Source: Solwaraspora sp. WMMD791
GTDB lineage: Bacteria > Actinomycetota > Actinomycetes > Mycobacteriales > Micromonosporaceae
Direction: 5' to 3'
DNA length: 64,000 bases
Assembly: GCF_029581195.1 (NCBI RefSeq)
Contig: NZ_CP120737.1
Location: 868,001 to 932,000 of the forward strand
The notes under the pieces were generated by a model. The model saw only the letters and a program-made list of their open reading frames with translations. It did no database searches and was not told the origin of the DNA. The translations under genes were made by a program, and so were the position numbers. Positions 47,223-56,580 of this stretch are shown here, one piece after another; position 1 is the first letter of the stretch; each line of letters begins with the position of its first letter.

Positions 47223-47687
47223 GTGGTGCACAGGAACGACGGGATCGGCGGGACACCCCGGCTGGCCCGCTACACGTCGATCGGGACGCCACGGCGTACC
47301 GATGCGACCCCGAACCGGCCGCCGCTGCCGCGACGGACGCCGGGGGAGACGGACATCGGCCGCGACCCGCGCTTTCGGCTGACCGCCGCCCGCGCGGTCG
47401 ACCCCGCTCTGACCGGCGCGGTCGACGCCGCGCTCGACCCCGGCGACACCGTGGTGGCGCAGGCGGTGCACCAGGCGCGGCTCGACATCGCCGAACACCT
47501 GCCGTCGGCGCGGTTCGGGGAATGCCGCACCTGCGACGTCGCCGCGCCGTGCCGGCCGTTGCAGCGGTCGCTGGTCATCCTCGACCGTTGGGACCCGGGC
47601 AAGGCCCGGCGGGTGCGGGCAGTGCTGCAACTGTCCGGGCTGATGCCGGACGGCTACCCGCACGGGCAGGACGACGCCGATGACTGA
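47223..47687 (+). CDS. Small Cys-motif protein of unknown function
   Basis: A 154-aa protein. GTG 47223 is chosen since AGGAGG (47211-47216) lies 6 nt upstream; a start at 47133 is in frame but has no such site. Residues ~115-125 read CRTCDVAAPC, three cysteines that could hold a metal. The rest is Arg/Pro-rich at the N-terminus and helical at the C-terminus (VILDRWDPGKARRVRAVL). It overlaps the next gene by 8 bp. No family I can name. Confidence 0.65.
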   Translation: MVHRNDGIGGTPRLARYTSIGTPRRTDATPNRPPLPRRTPGETDIGRDPRFRLTAARAVDPALTGAVDAALDPGDTVVAQAVHQARLDIAEHLPSARFGECRTCDVAAPCRPLQRSLVILDRWDPGKARRVRAVLQLSGLMPDGYPHGQDDADD

Positions 47688-47949
47688 CCAGCCGCTGCGG
47701 ATCGGCGAGACGCTGCACCTGGGCAAGGCCGACTGGGTGTACGGCGACTGTTCGATGCGGGTACGGGTCTCCGACATCCGCTACGGCCACGACAGCGACG
47801 AGTCGCCGGTGATCGGCATCCTCGCCACGATCGTCGGCGGTGGACGCGACGGCCGGATGGTGGCGATCGCCGTCTACAAGCGGTCGTTGACCCACCCCGG
47901 GGTGCGGGAAGCACCGCGTGCCGTCAACGGCACCGACCCGTACCAGTGA
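47680..47949 (+). CDS. Small protein of unknown function, coupled to the preceding gene
   Basis: An 89-aa protein (GETLHLGKADWVYGDCSMRVRVSDIRYG...) with a beta-rich pattern. Its ATG lies inside the end of the previous gene. Such small pairs recur in actinomycetes near XRE/DUF397 genes, but the function is unknown. A hairpin follows. Confidence 0.65.
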   Translation: MTDQPLRIGETLHLGKADWVYGDCSMRVRVSDIRYGHDSDESPVIGILATIVGGGRDGRMVAIAVYKRSLTHPGVREAPRAVNGTDPYQ

Positions 47950-47961
47950 TAGAAGTCGGAT

Positions 47962-48012
47962 GCGGCCGGCGCGGCGCTGACACCCGTCGTCGGTGCCTGC
48001 CGTGCCGGCCGC
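47962..48012 (+). terminator. Hairpin after the small gene pair
   Basis: GCGGCCGGCGCGGC (47962-47975) pairs with GCCGTGCCGGCCGC (47999-48012) at 13 of 14 positions, loop 23 nt. It separates the pair from the helicase operon. The rest of the 209-bp gap holds no gene and should contain the operon promoter. Confidence 0.6.
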
Positions 48013-48158
48013 GTCGGCGGGTGTGGCGGGATTGTCAGCCCGGCGGCGCTGACCGAACGGACACGGTCAGGTTCCGGAGGGACCTGTTTCCTTGAGTTGC
48101 TGCCGATACATCTGCATAGTCGCGATACGGCCCAGATCGTCTATTCGTCAGGGGGACC

Positions 48159-51100
48159 GTGGTGCGGGCATCCGACTATCTCCATCAACGGGAGCGTGAG
48201 TGGCGGCCCGCGCTGCGCGCCGTGTCGCTGGTCGCCGAGATCGCGGTGCCCGAGCTCGAAGCCCGCCGAGCGGTCAGTGCGCTGGGAAAACTGTACGGGG
48301 CCGGCAGCGAGTACGAGCAGCGTCAATTCCTGCACTACCGCTACCCGGCCTGCCTGCTGGTCGGCCTCAGTGGGATCGGTGCGTCCCGCTACGAGCAGGG
48401 CAACTACTGGGGTGCCGTGGACGACCACACCCACGGTCAGTTCGACCCGACCGCCTGGGGTGCGGCGTTCCGGGCCAACCTGGACCAGTTCGGCCTGGCC
48501 CGATTCCCCGGCCTGCCGCAGATCAACGTCGGTGAAATCCTCATGCACGGCGGGATTCCCGCCTACTGCCTGGGGGATCTGCTGAATCTGCTGCTGCAAC
48601 GGCAGTCCCGCGAGCCTGGCACCACCGTCGCGGACTTCTTCGCCTGGGCGTTGACGCCCGGCCGGGAATCGCGACTGAACACCCTCGACGTGCCGGTGCG
48701 GCGGCTGCTGCAGCATGGCGGCGAATACGCCGAAGACCTCGTCGACCGCTGCCTCGACCTGCTGGACCGGTTCCGCGTGCCGGCGTTCAACGCCGACGGG
48801 CTCGGCCTGCCGCCGCACCTGATCGATCAGGCCCGCGGCTACGTCGACGCCGGGCAACTCGACTGGGCCGGCACCGCGGCCCGCACCGGCACCGCCGCCG
48901 GGGGCAGCGGCGGCGCGGCGACCCCCCGACCGTACGTGGAGCTGGAGCCGTACGGCCGGGGCCTGCTGGTGCGGCTGCCGGCGGTGCCCGACGCACCCGG
49001 CGGCCGGGTCGAATGGCGGGTCCGGGTCGGCGAGGACGTCCAGACGATCGTCAGCCGCTCCCGGATCCCCGGTGACGTCGACACCGCACCACCGGCCGTC
49101 GCGACGATCTCCCGACCGGCGCGGCAGGTCACGGTCGAACTCGCCGCCATCGAGCGGGAGTTCGAACTCGACCTGATCGACCCCCGCGAACCGATGCTGA
49201 TCTTCACCGACGAAGGCCGGCGGGTGCCGCTGACCGCCAGCCTGCCGCCGGAGCCGGTCTGGATCCTGCACGCCGCGCGGGACGGCAACGGCCAGCCGGT
49301 CACCCTGCACATCGACCGGGCCGCCGCCGCGTCCACTGGCGCAGGTGGTGCCGACCCGGCGGCCGACGGCGACCTGCCGGTGCCGTACGGCTGGTTCGGC
49401 TGGACGCTGCGCCGGGTCGACCTGGGACAGGTCACCGGGCTGCGGCTCGCTGACGGCCCGGCCCGGCGGGTCGGCACCGCCCGGCGGGCCCAGCTGCGCC
49501 TCAGCCCGCCGCTGCCCGACGTGGTCAGCGTCGCCGGCACCCCCGTGTACGGTGCCGCTCCACTGCTGACCCTGCCGACCGAGGCGGGCGTGGCCACCGA
49601 ATGGTCGATCCGCGTTCGCCGGCCCGGCAGCGCCGAACTGCTCACCGGCACCAGTGTGCGGATCACCGACGACACCGTCACCGACCCGTGGGAGCAGCTG
49701 CCCCGGCCGCTCGTCGGCAGCTACGAGATCACCGTCCGGGGGCCGCTCGGCCGGGGCCTGTCCCGCACCATCGACCTCGCCGAAGGGCTGACCGTCGCCG
49801 GCCACCCGGTGTGGCGCGAGCTGCGGCCCGACGGACTCGCGCCGGCGACCGTACGGCTCGGCGCGGCCGCGTCGGCGCTGCGGGTCGACCCGCCGCTGAC
49901 CCGGCTCGACCCGACGCAGACCAGCGCCGACGTGCAGCTCACCGCCGCCGGACACACCACCACGGTACGGGTCACCCCGCCGCACATGGCCGCCCAGTGG
50001 GTCAGCGCCGGCCGCACCACCCCGTGGTCGCTGCAGCCGCTGCGCCTGGACACCGAAACCGTCGGCGACGGTGAACTGCTGGTTCGGCTGCCGGCGGCGG
50101 TCGACGCCGACCTCGTTGTCACCAGCGGCGGCCAGCAACGGCAGACCGTCGCCTCCCGCGCCACCTACGGTCAGCCGCTCGCCCGGTTCCCGCTCGCCGC
50201 GATCGCCGACACCGTCCGGGTCTGCGGCTCCGCCCAGCTCGCGGTCCGCCTGAGCGGCCAACAGTTCCCCGTCGCCCGCTGCCTGCCCCGACAGCTCGCC
50301 GGCACCGTCCACCTCAAAGACGACCAGCTGGTCCTCGGCGACGCCAGCCCGGTCAACGGGCTGACCGCCGGCGTCTACCAGGTGCTGGCCCCGTGGCGGC
50401 CACCGCACGTCACCGCGATCGGCACCGACCTGGCCAGCGAGCCGCTGCCGGCCGATCTGACCCGGACCGGCCCGCTGGCGGTGCTGCTGCGCGTCGACGA
50501 CCCGTGGCTGCCCGAACCCTGGCCCGACTGGCCCGGCCCGGACAACAGCTTCACCGTCGACGGCGACTGGGACCCGCCGCTGCCCGACACCCCCGACACG
50601 GCGCTGTCACGCCACCTGGCCGGGCTGGCCGACCTACCGGACCGCCCCGACGTCGCACCGCTGATCCTCCCGCTGTACCGGCGCGCCGAGGACCTGCGCC
50701 GCCACGGCGTCACCGTCGACGTCCGCGCCACCGCCGCCGTGCTGCGCCGACACCCGGTCGCCGCCCTCACCGCGCTGACCCGCACCCGGTCACCCGCAGC
50801 CGAACTGGTGGCCCCGCTGGTGCACTCCGGGCTGGTGGCGCTGCCGCCGCTGGCCTACCTCGGCACCGCCGACGAGGCGAGGCTGTGGCAGACCAGCCCA
50901 CTGGCGGCGCTGCTGGCCACCGCGTACCGGCTCGCGGTCACCGCAGCCGGCGACGACCTGCACGAACGGGCGGCGACGGCGTGCGGCGACTCCCTCGATG
51001 TGCTCCTGGCGGGTCAGCCCGACCCGCACCGGGCGGTCGGCCGCTTCGACCAGGCCGCGCAGCAGTTGGCCCGGCTGCCGGCCGAGCAGCGCGACGAGCT

Positions 51101-51503
51101 CTGGCGGGCGATGCGGATCGTCCCCGGTGGACTCCTCGACGCCGACGAACGGGTCGCCGCCGCCCGCCGGCTGTTCGACGTGCGAAACCGGCCCGGCGTG
51201 GCCCGGGTCGCCGCCGCCGGCGCCGACCTGCTGCGCACCCTGCGTCCCGCGCTGGCCGCCGCCGGCGGCCCGGTCGTCGACGCGGCGGTCGGGGCGCGGC
51301 AGTGCGGCCCCGGCTGGCCGGACCTGCCGGCACTGTCGCTGGCGTTCGCCTTCACCGCCCGGCTGGTCGCCCGGGACCGGCTGCCGGCCGCCCTGCTGAC
51401 CCGGACCATTGCGCACCACGCGACTCTGGCCCGGCACGCCCCCGACCTGACCACCATCGACATCTTCCTCGCCGAACTCACCCTCACCGGAGACGCCGAA
51501 TGA
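48159..51503 (+). CDS. Large protein of unknown function, helicase partner (candidate DruH-like)
   Basis: A 1,114-aa protein starting GTG 48159 (a second GTG follows directly). No signal peptide, membrane helix or catalytic motif seen. The N-terminal ~230 residues are mostly helical (REREWRPALRAVSLVAEIAVPELEARRAV...). The middle (~260-740) is a chain of beta-sandwich-like modules with repeated 'RVRVG/VRRPGSAE' and 'GSYEITVRGPLGRGLSRTIDLAEGL' wording. The C-terminal ~330 residues are again helical. Its stop overlaps the helicase start by 4 nt (ATGA), so the two proteins are made together. Type III Druantia consists of a large uncharacterised protein (DruH) and a DUF1998 helicase (DruE); this pair has that shape, but the identity is inference from architecture. 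Confidence 0.7.
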   Translation: MVRASDYLHQREREWRPALRAVSLVAEIAVPELEARRAVSALGKLYGAGSEYEQRQFLHYRYPACLLVGLSGIGASRYEQGNYWGAVDDHTHGQFDPTAWGAAFRANLDQFGLARFPGLPQINVGEILMHGGIPAYCLGDLLNLLLQRQSREPGTTVADFFAWALTPGRESRLNTLDVPVRRLLQHGGEYAEDLVDRCLDLLDRFRVPAFNADGLGLPPHLIDQARGYVDAGQLDWAGTAARTGTAAGGSGGAATPRPYVELEPYGRGLLVRLPAVPDAPGGRVEWRVRVGEDVQTIVSRSRIPGDVDTAPPAVATISRPARQVTVELAAIEREFELDLIDPREPMLIFTDEGRRVPLTASLPPEPVWILHAARDGNGQPVTLHIDRAAAASTGAGGADPAADGDLPVPYGWFGWTLRRVDLGQVTGLRLADGPARRVGTARRAQLRLSPPLPDVVSVAGTPVYGAAPLLTLPTEAGVATEWSIRVRRPGSAELLTGTSVRITDDTVTDPWEQLPRPLVGSYEITVRGPLGRGLSRTIDLAEGLTVAGHPVWRELRPDGLAPATVRLGAAASALRVDPPLTRLDPTQTSADVQLTAAGHTTTVRVTPPHMAAQWVSAGRTTPWSLQPLRLDTETVGDGELLVRLPAAVDADLVVTSGGQQRQTVASRATYGQPLARFPLAAIADTVRVCGSAQLAVRLSGQQFPVARCLPRQLAGTVHLKDDQLVLGDASPVNGLTAGVYQVLAPWRPPHVTAIGTDLASEPLPADLTRTGPLAVLLRVDDPWLPEPWPDWPGPDNSFTVDGDWDPPLPDTPDTALSRHLAGLADLPDRPDVAPLILPLYRRAEDLRRHGVTVDVRATAAVLRRHPVAALTALTRTRSPAAELVAPLVHSGLVALPPLAYLGTADEARLWQTSPLAALLATAYRLAVTAAGDDLHERAATACGDSLDVLLAGQPDPHRAVGRFDQAAQQLARLPAEQRDELWRAMRIVPGGLLDADERVAAARRLFDVRNRPGVARVAAAGADLLRTLRPALAAAGGPVVDAAVGARQCGPGWPDLPALSLAFAFTARLVARDRLPAALLTRTIAHHATLARHAPDLTTIDIFLAELTLTGDAE

Positions 51504-54500
51504 TCCTGGATCCCCTGGCCACCAGCGACGACATCGTCGCTACCTATCAGCGGTACCTGCGCAGCCTGGTCGAGCCGAGAGATCCCCGGCTCGCCGCCGC
51601 ACTGGACACCGCGATCGCCGACGCGATCAGCCAGGAGATCACCAAAGGGCCACTGCTGGAAGCCACCCCGCCGTACCGCGCCGGGCGCACCCCGCGTCAG
51701 CTCATCGACGCCGGGGCGCTGCACCCGGAGATCGCCGCGCTCGGTGCCGGCCTGGCCCTGGACCGGCCGCTGTACCGGCACCAGGAACGGGCGATCGGCA
51801 AGGTACGGGCCGGCCGCAACGTCGTCGTCGCCACCGGCACCGGCTCGGGCAAGACCGAAAGCTTCCTGCTGCCGATCCTGGACCGGCTGATGGCGCAACG
51901 CGCCGCCGGCACCCTCGGCCCCGGCGTCCGGGCGCTGCTGCTCTACCCGATGAACGCCCTCGCCAACGACCAGATGAAACGGCTGCGCACCCTGCTCGCC
52001 GGAGCCCCCGACATCACCTTCGGCCGCTACACCGGCGAGACCAAGCACACGCTGAGTGAAGCCGCCGAGGTCTTCGCCCACCAGCATCCCGGTGTGCAGC
52101 AGCTGCCCAACGAACTGCTCAGCCGCGAACAGATGCAGGCCACGCCGCCGCATCTACTGCTGACCAACTACGCCATGCTGGAATACCTGCTGCTGCGGCC
52201 ACTGGACATGGACCTGTTCGAAGGCGACCACGCCGGCCACTGGCAGTTCATCGTCGTCGACGAAGCCCACGTCTACGACGGGGCGCGCGGCGCCGAACTG
52301 GCGATGCTGCTGCGTCGCCTCGTCGACCGGGTCGGCCAAGGCCGGTCGGTGCAGTGCATCGCCACCAGCGCCACCGTCGGCGGCGACCTGGCGGCCGTCG
52401 CCGACTTCGCCAGCTCCCTGTTCCCGGTGCCGTTCCAGCATGACCCGGCCGACGCCGCGTCGCAGGACGTCATCACCGCCGAACGGGTCGAGGTGCCGGC
52501 CGGGCCGGAATGGGGTCCGCTGCCCGCCGCCGCGTACCGGCAGCTTCGCGAGGCCGCGTCGCCGGCCGCCGCCCTGCTGGAGCACGCCCGCCGCGACGGC
52601 GTGCCCACCGTGTCGACTGTGCCGGCGGTGCCTGCCGAGTCGGCCGATGATGCGGCCGCTGCGGTGCTGGAGCAGGAGCAGCGGGTACGCCGACTCAAAC
52701 GGCTGCTCTCGCACGGGCCGATGCCGTTGCGTGAGGTCGCCAAGGCGCTGTTCCCCGACGACGCCGACCAGACAGCCGTCACCGACCTCGTCGCACTGGC
52801 CAACGCCGTACATGACAGCACCGGCACCCCGGTGCTGTCCGCCCGCTACCACCTGTTCGCCCGCGCCACCGAAGGTGCCTTCGCCTGCCTCGGGGCCAAC
52901 GGCCCGCACGTGAGCCTGACCCGGCGCGAACGCTGCACCCACTGCGGCGACGCCGCCTTCGAGATCGGCACCTGCCGCCGGTGCGGCACCGAACACCTCG
53001 CCGGCACCGTCGAACGGGTCGGCACCACCGCCGTCTTCCGGTCCCGCCGCTCCCGCGACGAACAACAGACCTGGCTGGCCCTCGTCGACGACGTGACCAC
53101 CGACGAGGACGAGGAAACCCTGCAGACCAACAGCGTCGCCAGAGCCAGCGAAACCGGTGCGCTCTGCGCCCGCTGCGGAGTGTTCCAGGTCGGACCGGCC
53201 GGCAACTGCCCGCAGTGCCCCGCAAGTCCGATGCGGACCGTGCGGTTCGTGCGGCAGAACGCCGAAGCGCTCACCGCCTGCGTGGGCTGCGGCGGACGCG
53301 GCGACGGGCTCATCCGGTTGTTCGCCAGCGGCAACGAAGCCTCCGCCTCGGTGCTCGCCACCGCCCTCTACCAGCGACTGCCGCAGGCCACTGACCCGGC
53401 GCAGCAGGCCCGGCCCGGTGGCGGCCGCAAAGTGCTGCTGTTCAGCGACAGCCGCCAGTCGGCGGCCTACTTCGCCCCGTACCTGGAAGACTCCTACCAG
53501 CGGGTGCAGCGCCGCCGCCTGCTGCGCGAAGGCGCACTCGCAGCCGCCGGCCGGCGCGACGACGAGATCCGGCTCGACGACGTCGTCCACGACACTTCCC
53601 GCGCCGCCGAACGCTACGGAATCTTCCAACGCCGCGACTCCGCCCAGGCCCGCCGCCGGCAGGTCGCCCTCTGGGCGCAGACCGAGATCGTCGGCGTCGA
53701 CGAACGGAACTCGCTCGAAGGGCGCGGCCTGCTCGCCTGGGGCATGTCCCGCGACCCCGCCTGGCAGGCACCCCAACCGCTGATCAGCCTCGGTCTCACC
53801 GAGACGGAAGTGTGGGCGCTGCTCGACGAGCTGCTGCGCTCCGTACGGCTGCAGGGAGCCGTCGCCGCCCCCGACGGGGTCGACCCGCGCGACGAGGCGT
53901 TCGCCCCCCGCGTCGGGCCGATCTACCTGCGCGGCACCGGCTCCGACTCCCGCCGCAAGGTGCTGAGCTGGCTGCCGACCAAAGGCGCCAACCGGCGGGT
54001 CGACTACCTGCGGCGGGTCCTCGCCCGCCTCAGTGTCACCGCCGACCCGCACCAGCTCCTCGACGGCATCTGGCGGCTGCTGACCGTCGGGCCGATGAGC
54101 GAGCTGCTGCGGCCCAGCCTCGAACCCGGCATCGGGCAGGTCTACCAGCTCGACCACGAACTCGTCACCTGCACGGTTCCCGGCGACGACCACCCGGTCT
54201 GGCAGTGCGGCACCTGCCGGCGGATCACCCCGTACACGGTACGAGGGGTCTGCCCGACCATGAAGTGCGTCGGGGAGCTGACCCGCTGGGTGCCGCCGCC
54301 GGCCGACGTCGACCACGACCACTACCGGTCGGTGTACCGGGCGATGAACCCGGTACCGATGCGGGTGCTCGAACACACCGCCCAGTGGACCAGCGAACGG
54401 GCCGCGTTCATCCAGCAGGAGTTCGTCCGGGGCGAGGTCAACGCGTTGTCCTGCTCCACCACGTTCGAGCTCGGTGTCGACGTCGGTGAACTGCAGGCCG

Positions 54501-56482
54501 TCATGCTGCGCAACATGCCACCCACCACCGCCAACTACGTGCAGCGGGCCGGGCGGGCCGGCCGGCGCACCGACTCGGCGGCCCTGGTCCTGACCTACGC
54601 GCAGCGGCGGTCACATGACCTGTCGCGGTTCGCCGAACCGGACCGGATGATCGCCGGCGAGGTCCGCGCACCGTACGTGCCGCTGACCAACGTACGGATC
54701 GACCGCCGGCACGCCCACTCGGTGGCCCTGGCCGCGTTCTTCCGGCACCACTTCCGCACCTACGGCACGATCTGGCGGAAAGCGGGGGAGTTCCTGCTCG
54801 CCGGCGACGACGGCGTCGCACCGGTGACGTTGGTCGCCGGCTTCCTCGATCCGGTGCCGGTGGAGATCGTCGAATCGCTGCACCGGGTGCTGCCGGCCGA
54901 GGTCCGCGACGAGATCGGCGTCGACTCCGGCGACTGGGTGAGCCACCTGGTCGGCCTGCTGGAATCGGTCCGCGCCGAGCTGCAGAACGACGTCGACATC
55001 TACGAGCAGAAACGGGCCGAGGCTTTCGCCGCCCGCAAGGACGACAACGCGGCCCGGTTCGGCCGGGTCATGAAGACCATCACCGGCCGGGAACTGCTCG
55101 GCCTGCTCGCCAACCGCAACGTCCTGCCCAAGTACGGCTTCCCGGTCGACACCGTCGAACTGCGGCTCACCTTCGCCGACGACCAGATGTCCCGCCAACT
55201 GGAGCTGTCCCGGGACCTGTCGTCGGCGATCTACGAATACGCCCCCGGCGCCGAGGTCGTCGCGGGTGGACAGACCTGGCAGTCGGCCGGAGTGTACCGG
55301 CTGCCCGGCCGGGACCTGGAACGGCGCCACTACGCCGTCTGCGCCGGCTGCGGCCACTACCGGGACTCGATCGAACGGCTCGACCCGCAGTGCCCGGCCT
55401 GCGGGGCACCGGCCACCGGCGTCCCCCGGCAGTACGCGGTGCCGGTGTTCGGATTCGTCGCCGACCGGTCCGGCGGCCGGCGGCCCAGCGCCGCGCCCCG
55501 GCGCACCTGGCACGGCGCCACCCACGTCGTCTCCACCGGCGCCGAGATCTTCGAAGACAAGGTCGACCTGCCGGGCGGCTCCGTGACGGTGCGGGCCGGC
55601 TCACGCGGCGAACTGATCGCCATCAGCGACGGGGCCGGCGGCGCCGGCTACCTCATCTGCGACCGGTGCGGGTTCGCCCAGTCCAACACCAGCAGGAAGC
55701 AGCGCCAACATGCCAGCCCGCTCACCGGCCGGGAATGCCGGGGCCGGCTGGAACTGCTGTCGCTGGCCCACAAATACCAGACCGACGTCCTCGACCTCAG
55801 TGTCGACAGCGCCGCGCTGGGCGGTATCGACGACAACGGTTGGCGGTCGCTCGCGTACGCGGTCGTCGAAGGGGCGGTGCTGGCCCTGGAGATCTCCCGC
55901 GACGACATCGACGCCACGGTCTACCGGACCGAGGCCAACCGCAGCCTGATCATGCTGTACGACACCGTGCCGGGCGGTGCCGGGCACGTGCAACGGATCG
56001 CGGCGCGGGTACGTGACGTCCTCGACGAGGCGCTGCGGCGGGTCCGCGACTGCGAATGCGGGGTGGAAACCAGCTGCTACCGGTGCCTGCGAGTGTTCCG
56101 CAACGACCGCTACCACGAGCACCTGCGTCGCGGTGTCGCCGCCGATGTGCTGGGTCGGCTGCTCGGCCGCGCCGACCAGACCTCGGTCGGGGCGCTGCGG
56201 GTCACTCTCGCCGAGCACGCGGCTGCGGTCAACACCGACCGTAGGTTCCTGATCGACGACGTACCCGGTGAGGTGTTCGAACCGGTGACCACCGGCCAGC
56301 TCGACCTCTACGAGGGACGGATCGTCTTCGCCCGGCAGGCCGGTGCGGCGTCGGTCGGCCGGCTGTGGTTACGCCGGGACGCCGAAAACGGCGACATCGT
56401 CGGCGCCGGCGTCGAGCCGCTGGTGGGTGAACCGCTCGACGGCCTTGATGATCTGACACTCATCGGCATCGCGCTGCTCTGA
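51500..56482 (+). CDS. DEAH-box helicase with DUF1998 domain (candidate DruE-like)
   Basis: A 1,660-aa superfamily 2 helicase. The N-terminal RecA domain has a Q-like RPLYRHQ, Walker A TGTGSGKT (K118), DEAH (254-257) and SAT. Cysteine clusters at ~475-600 (CTHCG...CRRCG, CARCG...CPQCP, CVGCG) suggest zinc-binding knuckles inserted between the RecA lobes. The second lobe carries TTFELGVDVGEL and QRAGRAGRR (motif VI). More zinc pairs lie near 1280-1310 (CAGCG...CPACG) and 1390 (CDRCG). The C-terminal DUF1998 part ends with TVPGGAGHV and CECGVETSCYRCLR, a further Cys cluster. DUF1998 helicases occur in Druantia (DruE), DISARM (DrmB region) and Dpd (DpdJ) systems. ATGA overlap with the preceding gene fixes the start at 51500; the long frame upstream is shadow. 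Confidence 0.9.
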   Translation: MILDPLATSDDIVATYQRYLRSLVEPRDPRLAAALDTAIADAISQEITKGPLLEATPPYRAGRTPRQLIDAGALHPEIAALGAGLALDRPLYRHQERAIGKVRAGRNVVVATGTGSGKTESFLLPILDRLMAQRAAGTLGPGVRALLLYPMNALANDQMKRLRTLLAGAPDITFGRYTGETKHTLSEAAEVFAHQHPGVQQLPNELLSREQMQATPPHLLLTNYAMLEYLLLRPLDMDLFEGDHAGHWQFIVVDEAHVYDGARGAELAMLLRRLVDRVGQGRSVQCIATSATVGGDLAAVADFASSLFPVPFQHDPADAASQDVITAERVEVPAGPEWGPLPAAAYRQLREAASPAAALLEHARRDGVPTVSTVPAVPAESADDAAAAVLEQEQRVRRLKRLLSHGPMPLREVAKALFPDDADQTAVTDLVALANAVHDSTGTPVLSARYHLFARATEGAFACLGANGPHVSLTRRERCTHCGDAAFEIGTCRRCGTEHLAGTVERVGTTAVFRSRRSRDEQQTWLALVDDVTTDEDEETLQTNSVARASETGALCARCGVFQVGPAGNCPQCPASPMRTVRFVRQNAEALTACVGCGGRGDGLIRLFASGNEASASVLATALYQRLPQATDPAQQARPGGGRKVLLFSDSRQSAAYFAPYLEDSYQRVQRRRLLREGALAAAGRRDDEIRLDDVVHDTSRAAERYGIFQRRDSAQARRRQVALWAQTEIVGVDERNSLEGRGLLAWGMSRDPAWQAPQPLISLGLTETEVWALLDELLRSVRLQGAVAAPDGVDPRDEAFAPRVGPIYLRGTGSDSRRKVLSWLPTKGANRRVDYLRRVLARLSVTADPHQLLDGIWRLLTVGPMSELLRPSLEPGIGQVYQLDHELVTCTVPGDDHPVWQCGTCRRITPYTVRGVCPTMKCVGELTRWVPPPADVDHDHYRSVYRAMNPVPMRVLEHTAQWTSERAAFIQQEFVRGEVNALSCSTTFELGVDVGELQAVMLRNMPPTTANYVQRAGRAGRRTDSAALVLTYAQRRSHDLSRFAEPDRMIAGEVRAPYVPLTNVRIDRRHAHSVALAAFFRHHFRTYGTIWRKAGEFLLAGDDGVAPVTLVAGFLDPVPVEIVESLHRVLPAEVRDEIGVDSGDWVSHLVGLLESVRAELQNDVDIYEQKRAEAFAARKDDNAARFGRVMKTITGRELLGLLANRNVLPKYGFPVDTVELRLTFADDQMSRQLELSRDLSSAIYEYAPGAEVVAGGQTWQSAGVYRLPGRDLERRHYAVCAGCGHYRDSIERLDPQCPACGAPATGVPRQYAVPVFGFVADRSGGRRPSAAPRRTWHGATHVVSTGAEIFEDKVDLPGGSVTVRAGSRGELIAISDGAGGAGYLICDRCGFAQSNTSRKQRQHASPLTGRECRGRLELLSLAHKYQTDVLDLSVDSAALGGIDDNGWRSLAYAVVEGAVLALEISRDDIDATVYRTEANRSLIMLYDTVPGGAGHVQRIAARVRDVLDEALRRVRDCECGVETSCYRCLRVFRNDRYHEHLRRGVAADVLGRLLGRADQTSVGALRVTLAEHAAAVNTDRRFLIDDVPGEVFEPVTTGQLDLYEGRIVFARQAGAASVGRLWLRRDAENGDIVGAGVEPLVGEPLDGLDDLTLIGIALL

Positions 56483-56526
56483 CCAGGCAGACCGCTGTAC
56501 GCGGGTCGCCGGACCACATCATCGAA

Positions 56527-56554
56527 TGTCACCTAACGTGCGTGTTGGATGACA
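56527..56554. promoter_or_regulatory. Imperfect inverted repeat before the nuclease-like gene
   Basis: TGTCACCTAAC and GTTGGATGACA form a 28-bp imperfect palindrome in the 98-bp gap between helicase and nuclease-like genes. It might be an operator allowing separate control of the third gene. Confidence 0.35.
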
Positions 56555-56580
56555 TCTGGTGGTGTTCGGGGGTGGTGCTC

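Noticed and set aside
50393-51499. N-terminal extension of the DUF1998 helicase by 369 codons
   Set aside because: It overlaps the upstream gene entirely and is low-complexity; ATG 51500 overlaps the upstream stop as ATGA and begins the conserved protein.
51500-56482. DISARM or Dpd system for the DUF1998 helicase
   Set aside because: No DISARM methyltransferase or phospholipase-D gene and no DpdA-type tRNA-guanine transglycosylase gene lies beside it within the window.
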